Positions 7,250-15,108 of a stretch of DNA of 64,000 nucleotides are shown here, piece after piece. Each line of letters opens with the position of its first letter. Position 1 is the stretch's first letter. Under the pieces are notes generated by a model, which searched no databases, was not told the origin of the DNA, and saw only the letters and a list, made by a program, of their open reading frames with translations. Source of the DNA: JAGZHZ01 sp963929865 (GTDB lineage Bacteria > Bacillota > Clostridia > Lachnospirales > Lachnospiraceae); the NCBI GenBank assembly GCA_963929865.1, contig CAWVKK010000059.1, positions 1 through 64,000 of the forward strand, given 5' to 3'. Made by a program: the position numbers and the translations under genes.

Positions 7250-9039
7250 ACGGCTTCCTCCTCCTTTCCAACCTTCCACTGCGCGCTGTGCTGGTAATCC
7301 TCCCACATGGCGGCATAAACGCCATGATGTGCAAGCAGGCTTTCATGGCTGCCCTGCTCGGCAATCTTTCCGCCGCTTAAGACAATGATAGAATCGGCAT
7401 TCTGTACGGCAGACAGCCTGTGGGCGATCATCAGCACGGTTTTATTTTTTGTCAGCGCTTCAAAAGCCTTCTGGATCTGATGCTCATTTTCCGGGTCGGC
7501 AAAAGCGGTTGCCTCGTCCAGCACTACGATGGGAGCGTCTTTTAAAATGGCACGCGCCAGAGCGATTCTCTGCTGTTCACCGCCGGAGAGGTAAACGCCT
7601 TTTGTCCCCACCACAGTATCAAGACCATGGGGAAGCTTTTTTAGAATGTCGTCACACTGGGCGGCGCGGGCGGCAGCAAGGACTTCTTCGCGGGAAGCAT
7701 CCGGTCTGGCGGCCCGGATATTTTCTAGGAGACTCTCTTTAAAAAGCCGGGTATCCTGAAAGACAAAGGCAACCTGTCTCATCAGATCTTCTGTGTCCAT
7801 CTCCCGTACATTGACTCCTCCAATCGAAACCGTACCGCTGTCCGTATCCCAAAAGCGGGGAATCAGGCTGGCGGCTGTGGTTTTGCCGCCGCCGGACGGT
7901 CCCACCAGAGCCGCCGCCTGACCTGGCCGGACAGAAAAGGACACATCGGTGAGAGCCGGATGATCCGCACCGGGATAAGTAAAGGTCACATGATCAAAGG
8001 ATACGGTTTCGTCTGTTGGACGTTTCTGCACGCTCGATTCTGCCATAGGCTTCTGACCAAGAATTTCGTCAAGACGATCAACGGCTTCGTCTGCCTCCAT
8101 GACAGCCTCGCTCATGTACATGATCCGGTTGATCATTTGACCGCAGGCGGGAGCAAACAGGGCGTAGAAGATAAAATTGACAAGCACCGTGCGCACATCC
8201 CCGCTGGAGGCAAGCAGCAGCGCCGCGGGGATCAAGAGGGCGAAGGCTGCGTTGATAAAAGTCAGGAAGCAGGTCTGACCGACACGGCAGCTCATGGCAT
8301 ACTGGCTCGCCAGATCACTGTAGTCCTTGATAGCGGCATAAAAAGCCTTGAAGGAGTAGACCGTCTGCTGAAACATCTTTACTACGGGAATACCGCGGAC
8401 ATATTCCACCGCCTCACCGCTCATGCGCTCGATTTCCTTCTGGTACCGATGGAAAAAGCCAGCGTTCTTGCCTCCCATCATCAGGCACATGGAAAGAAGC
8501 GCCAGCGCCATGGTGAGCAGGCATAAAATCCCCATTTTCCAGTCAAAGAGGAACAGCATCACAATGGCGGCGATTGGCGCTGTCACGGTTCCCGCCAAGT
8601 CGGGAAGCTTATGAGCCAGCAGATCTTCCGTAAGTCCAGCGTTGTCATCAATGAGCTTGCGCAGACGCCCCGACTGATTCCCCGTAAAGAACCCTAAAGG
8701 CAGCTTCAGCACATGGATCATAGCGGTACGCCGGATGTTTCGGGCGGTACGGAAGGCGGCGATATGAGTAGACATCAGCGCCGCGAAATACAGGGCGATA
8801 CTGCCAACGGCAGTCCATACCGCCATCCAGCCCCAGCGGCTCAGACCGGACGCCATGCCGGGATCGGGCCAAGTCTCCAGCACATTCCTTGCCGCCATCC
8901 AGACGCATACATAAGGAATCAGTCCCAGCACTGCAGAGAAGGCTGAAAGAATACAGCCCAGCAGGGTGAGATTTTTGTGCCTGCCCGCATAACCCAGAAT
9001 GCGGGACAGACTGCTTTGCTTTTTTGGTTTCAAAAACAT
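7246..9039 (-). CDS. ABC transporter, fused membrane and ATPase domains, first subunit
   Basis: A 597-residue half-transporter with six N-terminal membrane helices (first at about residues 20-45) and a C-terminal ATPase: Walker A GPSGGGKTT, signature LSGGEQQR, Walker B IVVLDEATAFADPE, switch His in IAHRLSAV. The DEATAFADPE form of the D-loop differs from the usual DEATSALD and is common in the YbtP/IrtB-like branch. AGGAGG lies directly before the ATG. The promoter (minus-strand TATAAT at 9060-9065) has a DtxR-like palindrome at 9068-9083 just upstream of its -10. It works with the overlapping downstream subunit. Confidence 0.85.
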   Translation of the reverse strand: MFLKPKKQSSLSRILGYAGRHKNLTLLGCILSAFSAVLGLIPYVCVWMAARNVLETWPDPGMASGLSRWGWMAVWTAVGSIALYFAALMSTHIAAFRTARNIRRTAMIHVLKLPLGFFTGNQSGRLRKLIDDNAGLTEDLLAHKLPDLAGTVTAPIAAIVMLFLFDWKMGILCLLTMALALLSMCLMMGGKNAGFFHRYQKEIERMSGEAVEYVRGIPVVKMFQQTVYSFKAFYAAIKDYSDLASQYAMSCRVGQTCFLTFINAAFALLIPAALLLASSGDVRTVLVNFIFYALFAPACGQMINRIMYMSEAVMEADEAVDRLDEILGQKPMAESSVQKRPTDETVSFDHVTFTYPGADHPALTDVSFSVRPGQAAALVGPSGGGKTTAASLIPRFWDTDSGTVSIGGVNVREMDTEDLMRQVAFVFQDTRLFKESLLENIRAARPDASREEVLAAARAAQCDDILKKLPHGLDTVVGTKGVYLSGGEQQRIALARAILKDAPIVVLDEATAFADPENEHQIQKAFEALTKNKTVLMIAHRLSAVQNADSIIVLSGGKIAEQGSHESLLAHHGVYAAMWEDYQHSAQWKVGKEEEAV

Positions 9040-9059
9040 ACCTCCTCTTATAGATTTTT

Positions 9060-9083
9060 ATTATAAAGTTAGATAAAACTAAC
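9060..9083 (-). promoter_or_regulatory. DtxR-like palindrome, copy 3, at the ABC promoter
   Basis: GTTAGATAAAACTAAC (9068-9083, plus strand) keeps the GTTAG/CTAAC arms of the other two copies. The minus-strand TATAAT at 9060-9065 begins two bases beyond it, the same geometry as copy 1, so the operator would cover the -10/-35 spacer of the ABC operon. Confidence 0.65.
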
Positions 9084-9105
9084 TATCATGGAAAAAAGAT
9101 GGGGG

Positions 9106-9723
9106 CTATTGCCCCATCAATTTCATCCAACCGGCTGTGTAAAAATCCCGGAGCTGATCCACATATCGAAGAGCCTTGTCTCTTGGCATATCGTGTACGA
9201 TGATTTCAAACACTCCGTTGAACATTCCGCTGGCGATGATATGGCACATCTGCTCATCCAGATCCGGAATATTTTGCCCAAGGCGGCGCAGGACTTCCAT
9301 ATATTTCATCGTGTATTCTACCTCCACCTCAACCATGTTGTGGACAAAATGTTCATAGCTTGTGCCTTCCGACCGGCACAGCAGCAGCTTCACCGGTTCC
9401 CGGTGGCGGCAGATGTAATCTACCATCCAATGAATATATGCACTGGATTCCATTCCCATATGGGAAGGCTGCTCCGCCTCAGGAAGTTCAGCAAAGGAAG
9501 TCTGCGCTTCCATATACCGGCCCATGAGAGCGGCGGCATGAGGTTCGACAATGGCGGTAAACAAAGCCTCTTTACTGGAAAAATAGCCGTAGAAGGCTCC
9601 GGTCGTCACGCCGGTCTTTTTTACAATCTGCCGCAGAGATGCCCCGAGAAAGCCTTTATCAGAGAATTCCTCCAGGGCGGTCTGCAAGATTCTTTCAAGC
9701 GTTGCGGATGATTTGTCTTCCAT
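9106..9723 (-). CDS. TetR-family repressor
   Basis: A 205-residue TetR regulator. The helix-turn-helix is SLRQIVKKTGVTTGAFYGYF near residues 30-50 after ERILQTALEEFSDKGFLGAS. The C-terminal ligand domain is helical with no obvious family signature. The ATG at 9723 is preceded by GGGGG at five bases; the ATG at 9735 lacks a ribosome site. Two TAACANTGTTA palindromes lie directly upstream, so autorepression is likely. It lies 66 bp upstream of the ABC pair in the same direction and may also control it, although that pair has its own promoter. Confidence 0.88.
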   Translation of the reverse strand: MEDKSSATLERILQTALEEFSDKGFLGASLRQIVKKTGVTTGAFYGYFSSKEALFTAIVEPHAAALMGRYMEAQTSFAELPEAEQPSHMGMESSAYIHWMVDYICRHREPVKLLLCRSEGTSYEHFVHNMVEVEVEYTMKYMEVLRRLGQNIPDLDEQMCHIIASGMFNGVFEIIVHDMPRDKALRYVDQLRDFYTAGWMKLMGQ

Positions 9724-9731
9724 AAAATCCC

Positions 9732-9768
9732 CCATATAACAGTGTTATATAACAATGTTATTATATGG
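9732..9768. promoter_or_regulatory. double TetR operator
   Basis: Two 11-bp palindromes, TAACAGTGTTA (9737-9747) and TAACAATGTTA (9750-9760), are framed by a perfect outer repeat CCATATAA/TTATATGG (9732-9739 with 9761-9768). This is a typical cooperative TetR site directly upstream of the tetR start. Confidence 0.75.
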
Positions 9769-9854
9769 CGGAGAATAAGATTTGTCAAGAGACGATTATG
9801 GATAAAATCCTGCAGCGGATAGAAATTCTAAGATCACCAAGTGGGAAAGCATCA

Positions 9855-9883
9855 TTGATTTTTGGAAAAAATGAGTTTATAAT
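9855..9883 (+). promoter_or_regulatory. promoter of the MATE gene
   Basis: TTGATT (9855-9860), 17-bp spacer, TATAAT (9878-9883). Transcription would begin near 9890, leaving a leader of about 120 bases. Confidence 0.65.
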
Positions 9884-9889
9884 TCAATG

Positions 9890-10012
9890 CGGAATACAGG
9901 ATGATTCGCAGCTGCAGAGCCTGGACTGCCGACGGGACAGAAAGACTCGCAGACGAGTCGGAAAGAGAATGAAAAATACACAGGCAGGACAACCTGCGGG
10001 GAGGCAGTTGAG
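9890..10012 (+). ncRNA. structured leader, candidate guanidine-IV-type riboswitch
   Basis: The leader contains a GACTCG-CAGA-CGAGTC hairpin (9944-9959), a GCAGG-ACAA-CCTGC hairpin (9984-9997) and, before them, a CTGCCGACGGGACAG element. ACTGCC (9925-9930) can pair with GGCAGT (10003-10008), which overlaps the GGGGAGG ribosome site, giving a plausible on/off switch for translation. Guanidine-IV (mepA motif) riboswitches are known in front of clostridial MATE genes, and the order of elements fits my memory of that class. I cannot run a covariance model, so the class is an inference; the structure itself is visible. Confidence 0.45.
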
Positions 10013-11380
10013 ATGAGCTTAGAAAATCAAAAAGTCAGGTTAATGACAGAGGGGAATATTGCGCGTCAGATATTTTTTTTCTCTCTGCCGCTGATATTCG
10101 GAAATCTGCTGCAGCAGCTCTACAATACGGCAGATTCCATCATTGTGGGAAATTTTGTGGGGAGCAACGCGCTGGCGGCGGTCGGGTCGAGCACGGCGCT
10201 GATCAATCTGCTGATTGCGTTCAGCCAGGGAGCTTCCGTGGGAGCGGGCGTCGTGGTCTCCCAGTATCTGGGAGCCAAAAACGCAAAGCAGGTCCATGAG
10301 GCGGTGCACACTTCTATGGCTATCGCGGTGATTCTGGGAGTGATCCTCACGGTCGGCGGCGTGGCAGCGACGAGACCTCTGCTTGCGTGGATGAATACGC
10401 CGCAGGAGGTATTTGCGGATTCTGCCCTCTATCTGAGTATCTATTTCGGGGGCGTGGTATTTAACGTCATCTATAATATGGCGTCCGGCATCTTAAACGC
10501 TGTCGGAAATTCCAAGCGGTCTCTGCTGTATCTGGGATGGGCTTCCGCGACGAACATCGTGCTGGATCTCATTTTTGTGGGAGTCTTTCACATGGGCGTC
10601 GCAGGGGCGGCGATCGCGACGGATATCAGCCAGCTTGTCTCGAGCGTGCTGGCGGTCGCTTATCTGATGAGAGTGAAGGCGGACTACCAGGTAAGGCTGA
10701 GAAAAATCCGCGTGCACAGAGCGATGGCTGCGCGCATAGTCCAGATTGGACTGCCGGCGGGCATCCAGAACATGGTCATCTCATTTTCAAACGTGCTGGT
10801 GCAGTCGAGCGTCAACGGATTCGGCACGGACGCCATGGCAGGCTTCGGCGCCTACATGAAAATCGACGGATTTAATATCCTGCCGGTCACCAGCTTCAGC
10901 CTGGCTGTCACGACCTTTACAGGGCAGAACTTCGGCGCGGGAAAAATAGACCGCGTGAAAAAGGGGATGTGGGTCACTCTGGCGATGGGTGTTGTCTACA
11001 CGGTGGCTACCGGCATTTTGCTTCTCGTATTCTCCGACCCTCTCATGAGGATGTTCACCGACAATACTGCGGCGATCGCGTATGGAGAACTGACGATGCG
11101 CTATTTCTGCCCGTTTTATTTCCTGCTCAGCATTCTGCACGGTCTTGCCGGGACTGTCAGGGGGACGGGAAAAACGGTTCCGCCTATGGCGGTTTTGCTG
11201 ATCTCGCTCTGTCTGTTTCGAATTGGATGGCTTAAGCTGATCCTTCCGATGTTTGACTCGATCGACGGCGTGTTCTGCATCTACCCGATTTCGTGGCTCA
11301 TCGGCATGTGCCTGATGATCCTCTATACATGGAAGGGACATTGGCTGACAATGAAAGAGAAAGCTCCTCTGCCAAGATAA
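10013..11380 (+). CDS. MATE-family efflux transporter
   Basis: A 455-residue inner-membrane protein with about 12 helices in two homologous halves. N-terminal FFFSLPLIFGNLLQQLYNTAD and SNALAAVGSS are hallmarks of the MepA/DinF-like MATE branch; the second half repeats the pattern (IVQIGLPAGIQNMVISFSNV). It exports cationic or small toxic compounds using a Na+ or H+ gradient. The start follows GGGGAGG. It is a single-gene unit: structured leader upstream, terminator overlapping its stop. If the leader is a guanidine sensor, guanidinium or a related cation would be the natural substrate. Confidence 0.92.
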   Translation: MSLENQKVRLMTEGNIARQIFFFSLPLIFGNLLQQLYNTADSIIVGNFVGSNALAAVGSSTALINLLIAFSQGASVGAGVVVSQYLGAKNAKQVHEAVHTSMAIAVILGVILTVGGVAATRPLLAWMNTPQEVFADSALYLSIYFGGVVFNVIYNMASGILNAVGNSKRSLLYLGWASATNIVLDLIFVGVFHMGVAGAAIATDISQLVSSVLAVAYLMRVKADYQVRLRKIRVHRAMAARIVQIGLPAGIQNMVISFSNVLVQSSVNGFGTDAMAGFGAYMKIDGFNILPVTSFSLAVTTFTGQNFGAGKIDRVKKGMWVTLAMGVVYTVATGILLLVFSDPLMRMFTDNTAAIAYGELTMRYFCPFYFLLSILHGLAGTVRGTGKTVPPMAVLLISLCLFRIGWLKLILPMFDSIDGVFCIYPISWLIGMCLMILYTWKGHWLTMKEKAPLPR

Positions 11381-11399
11381 CAGCTGGCGGAGGGGCTTT
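11360..11399 (+). terminator. terminator of the MATE gene
   Basis: AAAGCTCCTCTGCC pairs with GGCGGAGGGGCTTT around the stop codon. The stem overlaps the last codons. The tail is only moderately T-rich. Confidence 0.65.
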
Positions 11400-11463
11400 C
11401 CTCCATTTTGAGACCAGTTTTTAAGTCAGTTTTTCCGCCGCGGAACGCGCCTGCGGGAAAAAG

Positions 11464-11509
11464 CTTACAACAGCTGTAAGTGTCATAACGGGCTGGCGTG
11501 TGGTATCAT
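11464..11509 (+). promoter_or_regulatory. response-regulator operator and promoter of the bceAB-like operon
   Basis: An inverted repeat, CTTACA-acagc-TGTAAG (11464-11480), abuts a weak -35 (TGTCAT, 11481-11486), with a 17-bp spacer to TATCAT (11504-11509). A dyad directly upstream of a poor -35 is the arrangement expected for an activator such as the BceR-like protein encoded downstream. Confidence 0.7.
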
Positions 11510-11540
11510 AAGACCAGAAAACAGACGAGGAGGTTTCAGA

Positions 11541-12314
11541 ATGAAAACAGTTCTTGAGATTGAAGGGTTAAAAAAATATTACGGCAGATCCGGAAATGAG
11601 ACAAAAGCGCTGGACGGCATTTCGCTTCAGGTGATGGAAGGGGAGTTTCTCGGCATCATGGGCAGCAGCGGATCGGGAAAATCAACCCTGTTAAACTGCA
11701 TTGCGACGGTGGTCCGGCCAAGCGGCGGGACGATCATGATGGAGGGAAGGGATATCCAGTCTCTGAGAGGAAAAGAGCTGGCAGGGTACCGCGGGAGAAA
11801 AATCGGTTATCTGTTTCAGAGCTTTGAACTGCTCGACCATATGACAGGGGAGGAAAATATCATGATTCCGCCGTCGCTGCACAGCATTTCAGACAAAGAG
11901 AGCAAAAAGCGGGTTTTGGAGCTTGCACGCTACCTGGAAATTACGGATGCCCTCGACAAATTTCCCTCACAGATGTCAGGCGGGCAAAAGCAGCGAGTCG
12001 CCGCGGCGAGAGCGCTGATTCTGAATCCGGACATCATTCTCGCCGACGAGCCGACGGGGGCGCTGGATTCGAAAAACGCAAAGACACTGATGGAAAAGCT
12101 TGCGGGACTGAACCGTGACCGCCATGCGACGATCCTGATGGTGACGCATGACTCGAACGCGGCGAGCTACTGCAGAAGAATTCTTTTTATCCAGGACGGA
12201 AAAATTTTCCATGAGCTGAGGCGGGATATCCCGGGGGAGACGCAGCAGGACTTTTATGAGCGCATCCTGAAAGTGGTGGCGCAGCTGGGAGGAGGAAGCG
12301 CAAATGTTCTTTAA
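11541..12314 (+). CDS. BceA-like ABC transporter ATPase
   Basis: A 257-residue ATPase of the MacB/BceA class. Walker A MGSSGSGKSTLLN (about residue 40), signature MSGGQKQRVAAARAL, Walker B ILADEPTGALDSKN, switch His MVTHDSNAA. It powers the BceB-like permease that frees lipid II-cycle intermediates from peptide antibiotics and passes a flux signal to the kinase. Its end overlaps the permease start by 11 bp, with GGAGGAGG upstream of that start. First gene of a four-gene resistance module. Confidence 0.92.
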   Translation: MKTVLEIEGLKKYYGRSGNETKALDGISLQVMEGEFLGIMGSSGSGKSTLLNCIATVVRPSGGTIMMEGRDIQSLRGKELAGYRGRKIGYLFQSFELLDHMTGEENIMIPPSLHSISDKESKKRVLELARYLEITDALDKFPSQMSGGQKQRVAAARALILNPDIILADEPTGALDSKNAKTLMEKLAGLNRDRHATILMVTHDSNAASYCRRILFIQDGKIFHELRRDIPGETQQDFYERILKVVAQLGGGSANVL

Positions 12315-14391
12315 ATTGGTAAAACGCAACAGCAGGCGCAGCCGAAAGGAGAACGGTCTGTTTTTCGGATCGCTGCTTCTCTCCATCATAGCTTTCTATA
12401 TGATCCTGTCCCTGTCGCAGCAGGACGTCATGTACTTTTTGAGAGAGATGGAGAGCGACGCGGTCGACCGTCTCATGGCGATGATCCCGCTTTTTTACGG
12501 GATGACGCTCGTCATCTTGTTCTTTTTGATCTATTTTGCGACGAAATTTCAGCTTGAGAGGCGAAGACATGAGTTTGGAATGCTTCTGATGATGGGAATG
12601 CGCAGGAGCAGGCTGTTTGCGCTTCTTCTGGCTGAAGATGTGGGAGGGAGCATCTTTGCGATGGCGCTCGGTCTCCCGGCCGCCGCCGCGCTCTCTGAGC
12701 TGGTCAGCCTCATAACGGCGAGAATGGTGGGGCTTGGGATCATAGGACATCACTTTTCGCTGTCCCTGTGGGCTGTCGCTATGACGGCGGCAGGCTTTTT
12801 GGCGATCAAGCTGGCGGCATTTGTAATCCTCAGCGCGAAGATCAGCCGGCAGGAGATAGGGGATCTTCTGGCGCAGAGACGGGAAGAAGAAAAGCGGGAA
12901 AAACAGCTTCCGGCAGGCGTGTACGCCGCAGCCTTTGCCGCAGGCGCGCTGTGCCTCGGAGCTGCGTACACGCTGGCGGTCAGAGGGACCTCGTGGCAGA
13001 AGGTTTCGTGGATGGCGCTCACGCTGGCGCTGGGGTTTGCAGGCACGCTGCTTTTGTTTTACGGGCTGCGCATTGTGTTTTCGCTGATTCTCAAAGCAGG
13101 CAGGCGGGATGTACGGCTTCGCGTGTTTCAGATCCGGCAGCTCCAGGAAAATGTGATCCGCCAGTCCGGCACAATGGCGGTCAGCTCGCTCCTGATTCTG
13201 ACCGCGCTGTGCTGCTTTGGCGCGGGAGTTGCGATCACGCGTTTTTACGGGAAGTCAGAACCCCATGTGCTGGACTATACGTTTCTTCCCTCCTATTCAG
13301 ACAGGGAGGAGGAAAGGGAGGCGGGTGTGAAAAATGTTCTGGACACTCTGAGGCGGCATCAGCTGGACAGTGATTTTTCGAGGCTGATCGAGATCAAAAC
13401 CGGCTATATCAGGACGACAGAGGATATGCAGGGGGCATACTCCCTCGGCGCAGTGCTTGATCAGATCGCACAGCTTCCGGAATCAGAAGAAAAAGATGGT
13501 CTTTTGAATAGGCTCGGCTATGAGACGTACCCGCATCTGATTTCCCTGAGCGGCTACAATGAGCTCCTTGAGGCGGCAGGGCTTGAGAAGCTGGAGCTTG
13601 CGCAGGGCGAGGCGGCAGTCTATATGGACCGGGAATATACCTCCGACGGACAGCGGCAGATTCTGAATGAAATTCTGGCTGAGAGACCGCAGACGCAGCT
13701 GGACGGAAAACCGCTGTATCTGACGCAGGAGGTGCAGACGGCAAGCCTCGTGACAGATCGGTCAATCACGCTGGCGTTTGCCCTGATTCTTCCAGACGAG
13801 GCGTTTGAGTATTATACCCAGAATCGCTATGAAATCTATCTGAACGGCATTTTAGATGACAGCGCTGTGCAGGAGGAGGGGCTGATGAGGGCGATCGTGC
13901 GGATGAATGAAAGGCTGGATCAGACGGGACTGCAGTATGAAAGCTATCTGCAGAATATGGGAAGACAGCTCTTCTATGTTGTGGCAGCCAGCTATATCAC
14001 GATCTATCTGGCAGTCATCTTTCTGGTCACGGCCAACACCATCATCGGCGTTCAGTTCCTGATGAATCAGCAGAAGACAAACAGGAGATACAGAACGCTG
14101 ATCAGGCTTGGCGCCGACTATGAGACGCTGTGCAGGTCGGCAAAAAAACAGATCAACTGGTATTTCGGGATTCCGGTCGCGGCGGCCGCAGTGAGCAGCC
14201 TGTTCGCGGTGCGGGCTCTGTTTTCCGGCATTCTCTCGGCGAGAGTCGAGGGGGCGATTCCAGAGCGGATGATCGTATCTGCCGCTGTCATTGCGGCGCT
14301 GTGTGTGGTAGAATATAGCTATATGGCTGTGGTCAAGCGTTCCAGCTGCCGCTACCTTCTGACCCTTATGGTTCCGGAGCGGGAGGAATGA
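12304..14391 (+). CDS. BceB-like FtsX-family permease
   Basis: A 695-residue membrane protein. Two N-terminal helices (about residues 18-38 and 60-80), further helices in pairs to about residue 320, a large extracellular domain (about 330-555) between helices as in BceB, and three C-terminal helices. YFATKFQLERRRHEFGMLLMMG is the FtsX-type coupling segment. Length is normal for the family. The large external domain is where peptide antibiotics or lipid II complexes are recognised. It acts with the overlapping ATPase and the downstream two-component system. The antibiotic is not readable from sequence. Confidence 0.9.
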   Translation: MFFKLVKRNSRRSRKENGLFFGSLLLSIIAFYMILSLSQQDVMYFLREMESDAVDRLMAMIPLFYGMTLVILFFLIYFATKFQLERRRHEFGMLLMMGMRRSRLFALLLAEDVGGSIFAMALGLPAAAALSELVSLITARMVGLGIIGHHFSLSLWAVAMTAAGFLAIKLAAFVILSAKISRQEIGDLLAQRREEEKREKQLPAGVYAAAFAAGALCLGAAYTLAVRGTSWQKVSWMALTLALGFAGTLLLFYGLRIVFSLILKAGRRDVRLRVFQIRQLQENVIRQSGTMAVSSLLILTALCCFGAGVAITRFYGKSEPHVLDYTFLPSYSDREEEREAGVKNVLDTLRRHQLDSDFSRLIEIKTGYIRTTEDMQGAYSLGAVLDQIAQLPESEEKDGLLNRLGYETYPHLISLSGYNELLEAAGLEKLELAQGEAAVYMDREYTSDGQRQILNEILAERPQTQLDGKPLYLTQEVQTASLVTDRSITLAFALILPDEAFEYYTQNRYEIYLNGILDDSAVQEEGLMRAIVRMNERLDQTGLQYESYLQNMGRQLFYVVAASYITIYLAVIFLVTANTIIGVQFLMNQQKTNRRYRTLIRLGADYETLCRSAKKQINWYFGIPVAAAAVSSLFAVRALFSGILSARVEGAIPERMIVSAAVIAALCVVEYSYMAVVKRSSCRYLLTLMVPEREE

Positions 14392-14418
14392 GCAAAGCAG
14401 CGCAGAGGAGGAGATGAA

Positions 14419-15108
14419 ATGATGAAGCGGATTGCTGTGGTGGAAGACGAACCGCTGATCCGGGAGGAGCTGGCACAGATGCTCGAAAAGGCGGGATATC
14501 AGGTCGATAAGATCTGCGAGTTTGACGATACGGCGCAAAGACTCAAAGCTCTTGCGCCCGATCTGGTGATTCTCGACCTCAACCTGCCGGGCAGGAGCGG
14601 TTTTCAGGTGTGCAGGGAGGTAAAAGGGATGAACGGGTTTCCCGTTCTTGTCCTGACGTCGAGGGATCAGATGCAGGACGAACTGCGCGCGCTTGAGCTG
14701 GGAGCCGATGAATATCTGACAAAGCCGTGCCGCAGGGAGAGACTCTTAGCCAGAGTATCAAACGTGCTCAAACGGTACGAGGGGCGCTCCAATCTGCTGG
14801 AAGGGGACGGATTTTTGCTGGACCGCCAGACATACACCTTGTACATCCACAACACTTCGACGGTACTCCCCAGAAATCAGGGAAAGCTGCTGGAACTCTT
14901 TCTTGGACGCCCATCCCAGACAGTCGAAAAGGAGGAGCTGTGCGGGGCGCTGTGGGGGACAGCAGAGTTTATCGATGAGAATGCGCTGCAGGTCAACCTG
15001 ACAAGACTGAAAAAGACGATGGCGGATCTGGGCATGGAGCAGAAGATTGTGCCTGTGCGCGGAAAGGGATACCGCTGGGAAAGCGGGAAGAGACGCCATG
15101 AAGAATAG
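14419..15108 (+). CDS. BceR-like OmpR-family response regulator
   Basis: A 229-residue regulator. Receiver domain 1-120 with acidic pocket EDE (10-12), phospho-acceptor Asp53 (LVILDLNLPG) and Lys near 103 (YLTKPCRRERL). The C-terminal winged helix (about 130-225) ends in VPVRGKGYRW. It is preceded by AGGAGG at seven bases and overlaps the kinase gene. It likely activates bceAB through the CTTACA/TGTAAG dyad before that operon. Confidence 0.92.
   Translation: MMKRIAVVEDEPLIREELAQMLEKAGYQVDKICEFDDTAQRLKALAPDLVILDLNLPGRSGFQVCREVKGMNGFPVLVLTSRDQMQDELRALELGADEYLTKPCRRERLLARVSNVLKRYEGRSNLLEGDGFLLDRQTYTLYIHNTSTVLPRNQGKLLELFLGRPSQTVEKEELCGALWGTAEFIDENALQVNLTRLKKTMADLGMEQKIVPVRGKGYRWESGKRRHEE

Noticed and set aside
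9765..10016. 83-codon plus-strand frame before the MATE gene
   Set aside because: It runs through the MATE promoter and structured leader, has no ribosome site and no domain.
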